Shown: positions 1 to 4,933, counted from the stretch's first letter. The stretch: DNA of 6,394 nucleotides from 2-02-FULL-49-11 sp040757655 (GCA_040757655.1 JBFLWV010000032.1:1-6394); one strand, 5' to 3'. Program-made: numbers and translations. Notes: generated by a model from the sequence alone, not told the origin.

Positions 1-86
1 ATTGTGGTACCAGTGCCATATGTTCGATGCGATGTTCGTCATGCTTCTATTTTACCACATCTAGTGCGTCCATCTTCAAGAGGTTT

Positions 87-110
87 ACCCTGCGGCAGAG
101 ACCGCAGGGT
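87..110. repeat. Strong isolated hairpin in leading spacer
   Basis: A perfect 9-bp inverted repeat (ACCCTGCGG, loop CAGAGA, CCGCAGGGT) sits in the otherwise empty stretch 1-183. Neither side carries a T-tract, so it does not look like an intrinsic terminator on either strand. It lies just beyond the minus-strand terminator of tRNA-Glu and may belong to the 3' end of a gene outside the window. No coding region is credible in 1-183. Confidence 0.5.
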
Positions 111-120
111 GTTGAAAAAC

Positions 121-143
121 ATAAAAACGCGCATATGGCGCGT
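121..143 (-). terminator. Intrinsic terminator of tRNA-Glu (minus strand)
   Basis: Read on the minus strand, a 6-bp GC-rich stem (ACGCGC / GCGCGT, 5-base loop) is followed immediately by TTTTTATGTTTTT. It lies about 40 bases beyond the 3' end of tRNA-Glu in the right orientation to end that transcript. Confidence 0.75.
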
Positions 144-183
144 CAAGGATAGGGAGAGAAAGATAACATTGGAGTGTAACACA

Positions 184-255
184 TACCGCTACGGGGAATC
201 GAACCCCGATTACCACATTGAAAGCGTGGTGTCCTAGCCGTTAGACGATAGCGGC
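184..255 (-). tRNA. tRNA-Glu (anticodon UUC)
   Basis: A full 72-base cloverleaf can be read on the minus strand: acceptor GCCGCTA/TAGCGGT, a 4-bp D stem (GTCT/GGAC), anticodon stem CCACG/TGTGG with loop CTTTCAA, and a T arm CGGGG-TTCGATT-CCCCG. Loop position 34-36 is TTC, giving glutamate. CCA is not encoded (the discriminator A is followed by TGT), so the end must be added by a nucleotidyltransferase. The outermost acceptor pair reads as G1-U72 instead of G-C. A minus-strand promoter upstream and an intrinsic terminator downstream make it a single-gene transcription unit. Confidence 0.95.
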
Positions 256-275
256 GCAATGGAGATACCTTCACC

Positions 276-304
276 ATTGTGGGTGAAATACGTGCCGTGG
301 TCAA
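276..304 (-). promoter_or_regulatory. Promoter of tRNA-Glu (sigma70-type, minus strand)
   Basis: On the minus strand TTGACC (299-304) is separated by exactly 17 bases from CACAAT (276-281), matching 5 of 6 and 4 of 6 consensus bases. Predicted initiation near 269 leaves a leader of about 14 bases before the tRNA 5' end. Its -35 box physically overlaps the -35 box of the divergent hsp20 promoter. Confidence 0.6.
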
Positions 305-326
305 GAGGTATGAAATATACTATACT
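298..326 (+). promoter_or_regulatory. Likely promoter of hsp20
   Basis: TGGTCA (298-303), a 17-base spacer and TATACT (321-326) predict initiation near 333, about 27 bases before the first plausible ATG at 360. A second TATACT register starts at 316 and a consensus TATAAT lies at 356-361 without a good -35. No CIRCE-type inverted repeat is visible, so HrcA control is not supported. Confidence 0.45.
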
Positions 327-359
327 AATATTACTCATTCCTTCCACATCCTCCCTATA

Positions 360-842
360 ATGCCTATGTCGACGTCATTGATAGACCGCATGCTTGAAAA
401 GAACGCGTCCGTGGACGACCCGCCGCAGGGTTCAATACTTGCTACACCTTCCCAATCAACTTCCGCGTCTGCGGAGAACATATGGACGCGCCCCGCGGAG
501 GAAGGCGAGCTGGCGGTTGATGTCTATCAGACCGCTTCATCTATTATTATCATCTCTGTCATTGCCGGGGTAAACCCAAAAGACATATCCGTGGAAATAC
601 AGAACGACATTGTGACGATACGAGGCAGACGGCAAAAGGAGGAGCAGGTGGCAGATGATCAATACCTGTACCAGGAATGCTATTGGGGTCCTTTCTCACG
701 TTCCATCGTGTTACCCGTTGAGGTGAATACGGAAGAAGCCAGAGCTACGTTTCGCAATGGCACCCTGAAATTAGAAATTCCAAAAAGTCCTCGATCACGA
801 TCAACCGTGGTAGAGGTCATAGACGAGGGGGAAGACATATGA
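360..842 (+). CDS. Small heat-shock protein (Hsp20 / alpha-crystallin family)
   Basis: The product, about 160 residues, is a small heat-shock protein: an ATP-independent chaperone of the cytoplasm that binds unfolding proteins and holds them for refolding by ATP-dependent chaperones. The N-terminal ~45 residues are polar and Ser/Pro-rich. The alpha-crystallin domain covers roughly residues 50-143, with strand-rich VDVYQTASSIIII and DISVEI segments and the family signature near residues 129-142 (ATFRNGTLKLEIPK). The C-terminal VVEVI resembles the I/V-x-I/V tail motif used in oligomer assembly. An open frame continues upstream to a GTG at 279, but that part overlaps the promoters, so the start was placed at ATG 360; ATG 366 (MSTSLIDRML) is equally possible. 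There is no Shine-Dalgarno sequence before either. The stop overlaps the next gene by 4 bases. The family call is confident; the substrate is unknown. Confidence 0.93.
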   Translation: MPMSTSLIDRMLEKNASVDDPPQGSILATPSQSTSASAENIWTRPAEEGELAVDVYQTASSIIIISVIAGVNPKDISVEIQNDIVTIRGRRQKEEQVADDQYLYQECYWGPFSRSIVLPVEVNTEEARATFRNGTLKLEIPKSPRSRSTVVEVIDEGEDI

Positions 843-1084
843 CTGCATCAAACGGAATCGAACAATATTCTGTGCCAGCGGTGATTGACCGATTTGAGGG
901 AATGGCGGCGGTGGTGCGCGTAGAAGGAGGACAGGAACTCAAATGGCCGGTGAAAAAACTTCCTAATCACGCGAAAGAAGGCACCGTGGTGCGTCTTACC
1001 CTTTCCACGACCGCGAGCGAAGAAGTAGAACGCGAACAACTGGCGAAGGCAATATTGAATGAACTTCTCAAACGGACTGAGTAG
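839..1084 (+). CDS. DUF3006-type small protein
   Basis: This 81-residue protein begins with a segment (AVIDRFEGMAAVVRVEGG) matching the typical opening of DUF3006 proteins, followed by a VKKLPNHAKEGTVVRLTL stretch where that family has its 'P-x-x-AKEGD-V' beta strand. The fold is predicted to be a small beta barrel with a C-terminal helix (roughly residues 60-80, EEVEREQLAKAILNELLKR). The biochemical function of the family is not known. The gene starts inside the hsp20 stop codon (ATGA overlap) and has a purine-rich ribosome site, AGGGGG, 7 bases upstream, so the two are very likely cotranscribed and translationally coupled. No signal peptide or membrane segment is present. An antisense open frame over the same DNA is a shadow and was ignored. 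Confidence 0.85.
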   Translation: MTASNGIEQYSVPAVIDRFEGMAAVVRVEGGQELKWPVKKLPNHAKEGTVVRLTLSTTASEEVEREQLAKAILNELLKRTE

Positions 1085-1108
1085 AGAAAGTATGACATAC
1101 CTCATATG

Positions 1109-1144
1109 GCGGTGCGGGAGAGCTAAAGAACCGCTTCTTTTTTT
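1109..1144 (+). terminator. Probable terminator of the hsp20-DUF3006 operon
   Basis: A GCGGT (1109-1113) / ACCGC (1130-1134) stem with a 16-base loop is followed directly by TTCTTTTTTT. An alternative hairpin, AAAGAA / TTCTTT with a CCGC loop (1125-1140), uses the same T-rich run. Either gives a terminator-like shape 25-60 bases after the DUF3006 stop; the two are mutually exclusive. Confidence 0.5.
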
Positions 1145-1152
1145 ATCGTATC

Positions 1153-1174
1153 GGAATTTCAATCCTGAAATTCC
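1153..1174 (+). promoter_or_regulatory. Perfect hairpin just upstream of the VanW-protein start
   Basis: GGAATTTC (1153-1160), loop AATCCT, GAAATTCC (1167-1174) form a perfect 8-bp stem that ends 9 bases before the ATG at 1184. No Shine-Dalgarno site lies between them. It is followed by TGATCTTTT, a poor T-tract, so it may be a second weak terminator or a structure in the mRNA leader that affects translation or stability. Which of these holds cannot be decided from sequence alone. Confidence 0.4.
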
Positions 1175-1183
1175 TGATCTTTT

Positions 1184-3070
1184 ATGGAAGTATTAAGCAA
1201 AAAAATTGAGGAGGGGAAGCAAAAACGATGGTTCCTCTTCCTTATTATTTTTATTTTCCTCATAACGATTGGCGCAGGCGCTCTTGTCGTAAGGTGCCCT
1301 CTCCTGTATCAGGGAAAAATATATCCTGGCATATCACTGGGCGGCATACCCGTAGGCGGTCTCACTCCTCAAGAGGCGCGGGAGAGGATTCAGCAGCGTG
1401 TGGAGGCATTCTATCGACGAGGAGTAACAATTGAAGGTTTTGGAAAACGCATGACCATCCTCCCTACCGTATCAGCACTCAGCGACCCTGATCTTACCTA
1501 TGATCTTATTGCATATGACACCGACGCGATGGTATCTTCAGCAATGGCAGTGGGGCGACCGTCCCGTCCTGGTGCGCGACTCATCTCCTCACTGATCGCG
1601 CTTGGGTTACGCATGAGCGCGGTTGATCTTCCTGCGCAGTATGTGATGGACATTGAACGGTTCATGCAGATCGTGACTGATGCATTCAGCACATATGAAA
1701 CGCCACCCCGTAATACACAGCTCCGCGTACATCCCACGGGTGAAGTGAATATCATTCCCGCGTCATCAGGTCTCGTTATAGACACGATGCAGGTGCGCAC
1801 AGCCCTCACTGCGATGCTCAACCAGTTTCAACACAGCCCCCTCACCCTTACCCTGGTGCCCGCGTCGCCTTCCCTTACTGCGGCGCAGGTGCAACCTCTC
1901 GGTGAATCTATTCCCCCTCTCCTTTCACGCGCCCCGTTTCAACTCACGCTTCCAAGAGAATGGCACGAACCCGAGAAGCCGCCCTCAGCCTCAGGTATGA
2001 CGCTGGATACCGTCCTTACGCGAGAACGTATTTCTGCATGGCTTACGGCAAGGCGTGACGAACGGGGAGAGGCGCGACTTGCTTTTGCGCCAGACCGCGT
2101 GGCAGAATTTCTAAAGCCCTACCAACAAATGATTGATGTGCCCGCAGTTGATGCAAAATTTAACATCAAAGATGGAAAGGTAATGGAATTTCAAGCATCT
2201 CGTGATGGGAGAGCGCTCGACGTGGAGGCGACCCGCAAAGCGTGGGAAGTCGCGTTGCTTGAGCATCAACAGCAGACTGTGGAAGTGGTGGTGAGAGAAT
2301 CAAAGGCAAAAATACACACCGCAGAGGTGAATGAGCTGGGAATCCGTGAAGTATTAGGTACGGGGCGTTCGAATTTCAGCGGGAGTCCTAAAAATCGCCG
2401 CCATAACATTGCGATCGGCGCCGCGGCAGTGAATGGCACCCTCATTGCCCCCGGAGAAACGTTTTCACTTTTAAAAACCTTGGGGAGCGTGGATGCAGCA
2501 CACGGCTATCTACCTGAACTGGTTATTAAAGGTAATAAAACCGTACCAGAATACGGGGGAGGGCTATGTCAGATCGGCACCACCTCATTCCGCGCAGCGC
2601 TTGCGGCTGGCATGCCCATCCTCGAACGCCAGAATCATTCGTATCGGGTGCGGTACTATGAGCCTGCGGGCACCGATGCCACAATTTATAATCCCAAACC
2701 TGACTTTGCGTTTCTCAATGATACGGGATTCCATCTCTTGTTTCAAACGCGCATTGAGGGCGATGATGCTATTTTTGAATTGTGGGGTACTCCTGACGGG
2801 AGGTTCGCGACCTCCACGACGCCGGTTATCACTAATATTGTGGCACCGCCGCCTACGAAGCGCATTGAGACAACTGAACTGAAACCAGGAGAAAAGAAAT
2901 GCACCGAAGCGCCCCACAACGGTGCGAACGCCTCTTTTACCTACACGGTACGCTACCCCAGCGGTGAGGAAAAAGTACAGGAATTCAAAAGCCATTATCG
3001 CCCGTGGCAGGAGGTGTGTTTGGTCGGTGTGCCAAAGCCAGAACCAGTTGAATCCTCGCCTTCACCATAA
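1184..3070 (+). CDS. Membrane-anchored VanW-family protein with peptidoglycan-binding-like repeats
   Basis: This 628-residue protein resembles the YoaR/VanW family of Gram-positive and CPR bacteria, thought to act at the cell surface; the molecular activity of VanW is still undefined. After a basic start (KKIEEGKQKR) one membrane helix spans about residues 16-36, leaving the rest outside. VGGLTPQEARERIQQRV (from about 57) opens the first putative peptidoglycan-binding-4-like module, to about 235. A second module with the same GRALDVEATRKAWEVAL pattern lies at about 320-380. The VanW domain covers about 399-525, with FSGSPKNRRHNI, the APGETFS turn and the GGGLCQIGTT signature (458-467). Residues 565-615 resemble a G5-like tail and carry two cysteines (573 and 612) that could form a disulfide. 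The last ten residues are Pro/Ser/Glu-rich. ATG 1184 is the only sensible start, as it precedes the basic-plus-hydrophobic anchor, although no ribosome site is seen. The gene appears monocistronic. Confidence 0.9.
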   Translation: MEVLSKKIEEGKQKRWFLFLIIFIFLITIGAGALVVRCPLLYQGKIYPGISLGGIPVGGLTPQEARERIQQRVEAFYRRGVTIEGFGKRMTILPTVSALSDPDLTYDLIAYDTDAMVSSAMAVGRPSRPGARLISSLIALGLRMSAVDLPAQYVMDIERFMQIVTDAFSTYETPPRNTQLRVHPTGEVNIIPASSGLVIDTMQVRTALTAMLNQFQHSPLTLTLVPASPSLTAAQVQPLGESIPPLLSRAPFQLTLPREWHEPEKPPSASGMTLDTVLTRERISAWLTARRDERGEARLAFAPDRVAEFLKPYQQMIDVPAVDAKFNIKDGKVMEFQASRDGRALDVEATRKAWEVALLEHQQQTVEVVVRESKAKIHTAEVNELGIREVLGTGRSNFSGSPKNRRHNIAIGAAAVNGTLIAPGETFSLLKTLGSVDAAHGYLPELVIKGNKTVPEYGGGLCQIGTTSFRAALAAGMPILERQNHSYRVRYYEPAGTDATIYNPKPDFAFLNDTGFHLLFQTRIEGDDAIFELWGTPDGRFATSTTPVITNIVAPPPTKRIETTELKPGEKKCTEAPHNGANASFTYTVRYPSGEEKVQEFKSHYRPWQEVCLVGVPKPEPVESSPSP

Positions 3071-3096
3071 AAAACCAACCCGCAACCGCGGGTGGT
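3069..3096 (-). terminator. Minus-strand intrinsic terminator after the VanW gene
   Basis: On the minus strand a 9-bp stem with one bulge (ACC-ACCCGC / GCGGGT-T-GGT, tetraloop GGTT) is followed by TTTTTT. On the plus strand the same stem is followed by ATTGAACTATT and so lacks a T-tract. The polarity implies a minus-strand transcript arriving from the 3100-3350 region, where no protein gene exists. It may alternatively serve as a plain 3' stability hairpin for the VanW mRNA. Confidence 0.6.
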
Positions 3097-3114
3097 ATTG
3101 AACTATTCCTTAAT

Positions 3115-3205
3115 CTTCCGCTGACATCCTCTTTGAGCAGAGGAGGATTGGACCCTGCTTACATAAGCGGGGAACATTCTGCCCAAATGTGGTGTCAGTC
3201 AGAAG
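3115..3205. ncRNA. Cloverleaf-like structured RNA candidate
   Basis: About 91 bases fold into four helices around a junction. The closing stem pairs 3120-3128 with 3191-3199 (9 bp including two G-U), extended by CTTC 3115-3118 with GAAG 3202-3205. Inside are a small hairpin CTCT/AGAG (3129-3142), a strong 8-bp hairpin CCCTGCTT-ACAT-AAGCGGGG (3153-3172) and a 5-bp arm with a 7-base loop (3174-3190) that abuts the closing stem without a gap, as a T arm does in tRNA. It is not a tRNA: there is no T-loop consensus and no readable anticodon arm. The downstream minus-strand terminator favours minus-strand transcription, but no good promoter was found. No match to tmRNA, RNase P RNA, SRP RNA or a familiar riboswitch was recognised. 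Confidence 0.4.
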
Positions 3206-3253
3206 GTTGAGAAATACCAGACGAGACCCAAGCTTGTTCTGAAAAAAGTTCTC

Positions 3254-3341
3254 ACGCAGATATACGCAGATGTCAGCCGCGTAACCTTTCCGTTAAAGTA
3301 GGGTTTAAATCCGATGCGGCTGAACACGGATAGACGCAGAT
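3254..3341. repeat. Short repeat element: phased ACGCAGAT motifs around an inverted repeat
   Basis: ACGCAGAT occurs at 3254-3261, 3264-3271 and 3334-3341, with a variant ACACGGAT at 3324-3331; copies are spaced exactly 10 bases apart on each side. Between them TCAGCCGC (3273-3280) and GCGGCTGA (3316-3323) form an 8-bp inverted repeat, with an inner TTAAA/TTTAA stem (3293-3308). Similar TCTGCGT-type strings are scattered in intergenic DNA of many environmental bacteria, so this may be one copy of a dispersed element. It separates the two RNA candidates. Confidence 0.55.
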
Positions 3342-3350
3342 AGATAGAAT
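3321..3350 (+). promoter_or_regulatory. Candidate promoter for the 6S-like RNA
   Basis: TGAACA (3321-3326, 4 of 6) and TAGAAT (3345-3350, 5 of 6) are 18 bases apart and predict initiation near 3357, four bases before the long closing stem begins. The same TAGAAT box recurs upstream of ruvB and tRNA-Cys. Confidence 0.45.
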
Positions 3351-3356
3351 ATTTCC

Positions 3357-3512
3357 TTCCCTCCCATGAGCCTGCAGGCAAGAAAACCGTGCGCAAGGAC
3401 GTATCTTAGGATCGCTCCCGAGAATACCCTCACACAGGTCCCCATGCTCGTCGTGCCTGCAGGCTGATGAGAGATGCGGATCTGTGGTTTTTAAGGCTGG
3501 TAGCCCTTTTTT
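3357..3512 (+). ncRNA. Structured small RNA candidate with 6S-like architecture
   Basis: A closing stem pairs 3361-3380 with 3454-3473, 18 of 20 positions, built on two copies of the palindrome GCCTGCAGGC (3370-3379, 3455-3464). Inside is an asymmetric open bubble (3381-3396 opposite 3442-3453), then a terminal stem: GGAC 3397-3400 with GTCC 3438-3441, a 10-base bulge (3428-3437), GTAT/ATAC, and a 7-position stem with a TCGC loop ending at 3422. Long closing stem, bubble and terminal hairpin is the layout of 6S RNA, which binds the sigma70 RNA polymerase holoenzyme as a promoter mimic. A promoter sits directly upstream and T-tract hairpins downstream, giving about 156 bases, or about 205 if the 3539-3561 terminator is used. 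The identification rests on shape; no conserved 6S primary sequence was confirmed. The 3' palindrome can alternatively fold on itself (3443-3476). Confidence 0.45.
3493..3512 (+). terminator. Weak terminator-like hairpin with T-tract
   Basis: GGCT-GGT-AGCC (3495-3505), extendable by two A-T pairs across a bulged C, is followed by a run of six T (3507-3512). It lies 22 bases after the closing stem of the 6S-like candidate. The stem is short, so the call is tentative. GTTTTTAAG (3487-3495) can also pair with CTTAAAAAC (3559-3567), which would compete with it. Confidence 0.4.
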
Positions 3513-3538
3513 GAACGGTTGGCGAATTCGTCTTTTTT

Positions 3539-3561
3539 GTGCACTTCTGCACGTTTTTCTT
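3539..3561 (+). terminator. Intrinsic terminator upstream of ruvB
   Basis: GTGCA (3539-3543), loop CTTC, TGCAC (3548-3552), then G and TTTTTCTT form a compact terminator on the plus strand. It would separate the 3071-3538 RNA region from the ruvB promoter that begins 34 bases later. Confidence 0.55.
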
Positions 3562-3594
3562 AAAAACAGCAAAGCTTAGCACAGGAGCATAAAT

Positions 3595-3623
3595 TTGTCA
3601 ACGGGAGGAGGAGCGTATAGAAT
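3595..3623 (+). promoter_or_regulatory. Promoter of the ruvB operon
   Basis: TTGTCA (3595-3600) and TAGAAT (3618-3623) each match 5 of 6 consensus bases with an ideal 17-base spacer. Predicted initiation is near 3630, two bases before the in-frame ATG at 3632, implying a leaderless or nearly leaderless message. The purine-rich GGGAGGAGGAG (3603-3613) that looks like a ribosome site lies inside the spacer and would not be transcribed from this promoter. Confidence 0.65.
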
Positions 3624-3625
3624 AA

Positions 3626-4672
3626 ATGCGTATGACATCTCCCACACAAATCCCAGAAGAACGGGTGGTAAGCATGAAGGAGCGGCCTGAAGATCGGTCA
3701 CTTGACGCGCAGCTGCGACCACAGACCTTGAGGGAGTATGTGGGTCAAGAACGCATCAAAGAAAATTTGAAAGTGTTCATGAGTGCGGCCAAGAAACGGA
3801 AAGAACCGCTCGAACACGTATTACTGTATGGACCTCCTGGTCTTGGCAAAACTTCCCTTGCGCACATCATTGCACACGAGATGGGGGTTAATATCCGTGT
3901 GACTTCAGGGCCAGCGATTGAACGCGCGGGAGACTTGGCCGCAATCCTCACCAATTTGAGGGACGGCGATATTCTCTTCATTGACGAGATCCATCGCCTC
4001 AATAAGGTGATTGAAGAGGTGCTCTACCCCGCGATGGAAGATTACGCGCTTGATATCGTCCTCGGTAAGGGCCCTTCGGCGCGCACGTTAAGGCTTGATT
4101 TACCCAAGTTCACGTTGGTGGGTGCGACGACGCGGCTCTCCCTCCTCTCCTCCCCCCTTCGGGATCGCTTTGGCTCAACATTCCGTTTGGATTTCTATTC
4201 TCACGATGAGATTGAGAAGGTCGTGGAGCGGTCAGCCCGCATTCTGGACGTGCCCATAACCCCGGACGCAGCGACTGCGCTTGCCCAGCGATCCCGACGG
4301 ACGCCACGGGTAGCAAATAGGCTCTTGAAGCGCTTGAGGGATTTTGCTCAGGTAAAAGGTAACGGCAGCATCACAAACACGCTGGCGCTCGAAGCGCTCC
4401 AGATGCTCGAAATTGACGCGTTGGGACTTGATGAAATCGACCGGCGTATCCTTGCGGTGATTATCGAGAAATTTAAAGGAGGGCCGACAGGATTGAACAC
4501 CATCGCGGCTGCGGTGGCAGAAGAGATGGAAACGATTGAGGATGTGTATGAACCATATTTGATGCAGATAGGATTTCTCCAGCGCACCCCACGCGGCCGC
4601 AGTGTGACTGATTCTGCCTATCAACATCTTGGTATCACTCTCCCTCAAGGCGCGACACAGGGATTACTCTAG
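3626..4672 (+). CDS. ruvB: Holliday junction branch migration DNA helicase RuvB
   Basis: RuvB is the hexameric AAA+ motor that, loaded by RuvA, drives branch migration of Holliday junctions in recombinational repair; RuvC then cuts the junction. The 348 residues match the family in length and motif order: RPQTLREYVGQ entry (31-41), Walker A GPPGLGKT (69-76), Walker B LFIDEIH (117-123), sensor 1 GATTR (166-170), arginine-finger region SPLRDRFG (176-183), sensor 2 TPRVANRLL (226-234), and the C-terminal winged helix with GGPTGLNTIAAAVAEE and VYEPYLMQIGFLQRTPRGR (about 285-324). All key residues are present. Start choice: ATG 3626 is the longest, with GGAGGAGGAG ending 12 bases upstream; the promoter geometry instead favours leaderless initiation at the in-frame ATG 3632, and ATG 3674 would still keep the whole domain. 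Neither ruvA nor ruvC is in the window. The gene heads a tight cluster, with the next start 9 bases after its stop. Confidence 0.98.
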   Translation: MRMTSPTQIPEERVVSMKERPEDRSLDAQLRPQTLREYVGQERIKENLKVFMSAAKKRKEPLEHVLLYGPPGLGKTSLAHIIAHEMGVNIRVTSGPAIERAGDLAAILTNLRDGDILFIDEIHRLNKVIEEVLYPAMEDYALDIVLGKGPSARTLRLDLPKFTLVGATTRLSLLSSPLRDRFGSTFRLDFYSHDEIEKVVERSARILDVPITPDAATALAQRSRRTPRVANRLLKRLRDFAQVKGNGSITNTLALEALQMLEIDALGLDEIDRRILAVIIEKFKGGPTGLNTIAAAVAEEMETIEDVYEPYLMQIGFLQRTPRGRSVTDSAYQHLGITLPQGATQGLL

Positions 4673-4681
4673 AAAAATCAT

Positions 4682-4930
4682 ATGGACATTCCTATTGTTA
4701 TTTTCCTGGTTATCTACAGCGTCTTGGTGGTTGGGTTTCTCATTATGAGTCTCTTTCTCGTGTATCATGCGCTGCGGTTCGGCCAGACTACGTTCTTAAA
4801 CTTCTTTACTCTCTCAATGTACATGGTGGTGTCAATATTTCTCCTCACTCAAGCAGTTCAATTTATCAATACGGTTGATTGGTCTCAAACGATTAATATA
4901 GTTTCTTTACTCACGTCCGTTGTGTATTAA
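4682..4930 (+). CDS. Small two-helix membrane protein of unknown function
   Basis: This 82-residue protein is almost entirely hydrophobic, with helices at about residues 3-29 (IPIVIFLVIYSVLVVGFLIM) and 43-62 (FTLSMYMVVSIFLLTQAVQF), joined by a short loop with one Arg (ALRFGQTT), and a polar tail of about 20 residues. No signal peptide or catalytic motif is seen and I do not recognise a named family. It starts 9 bases after ruvB and ends 3 bases before the PH-domain gene, so it belongs to the same operon and may work with the next protein in the membrane. No Shine-Dalgarno site precedes the ATG, which sits in CATATGG. Clean frame, length and spacing make it a real gene. Confidence 0.8.
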   Translation: MDIPIVIFLVIYSVLVVGFLIMSLFLVYHALRFGQTTFLNFFTLSMYMVVSIFLLTQAVQFINTVDWSQTINIVSLLTSVVY

Positions 4931-4933
4931 TCC

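Noticed and set aside
3..59. Inverted repeat TGTGGTA / TACCACA near the window start, and a shared TTACCACAT with the tRNA-Glu anticodon arm.
   Set aside because: The match is only 7-9 bases across a long loop, and no other tRNA-like feature is present, so chance is the simplest explanation.
4..237. A 77-codon plus-strand open frame at the window start.
   Set aside because: It runs through a strong hairpin, the minus-strand terminator and most of tRNA-Glu, and has no ribosome site or recognisable content.
279..359. GTG-initiated N-terminal extension of Hsp20.
   Set aside because: The segment overlaps the -10 box of the tRNA-Glu promoter and the probable hsp20 promoter, and Hsp20 proteins of this type begin near the MPMSTSLIDRML sequence.
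2493..2995. Overlapping open frames on both strands inside the VanW gene (129 and 136 codons).
   Set aside because: They are shadows of a long gene with clear family motifs in its own frame.
3115..3205. tRNA, tmRNA, SRP RNA or RNase P RNA identity for the cloverleaf region.
   Set aside because: There is no TTCGA T-loop, no tag-peptide region, no GGAAGG SRP apical motif and no GAGGAAAGTCC P4 strand on either strand.
3254..3341. CRISPR array based on the recurring ACGCAGAT motif.
   Set aside because: The repeats are only 8 bases, spacing is 10 bases with no spacers of 25-40 bases, and no cas gene is nearby.
3464..3483. CTGATGAG followed by a small hairpin (AGAT-GCGG-ATCT), resembling the CUGAUGA core of a hammerhead ribozyme.
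   Set aside because: The obligatory GAAA strand after stem II is absent, and the motif is explained as the 3' side of the long closing stem at 3361-3473.
3199..3572. Two minus-strand open frames of 65 and 99 codons in the RNA-rich spacer.
   Set aside because: They cross the repeat element and the long inverted repeat, have unnatural composition, lack ribosome sites and resemble no family.
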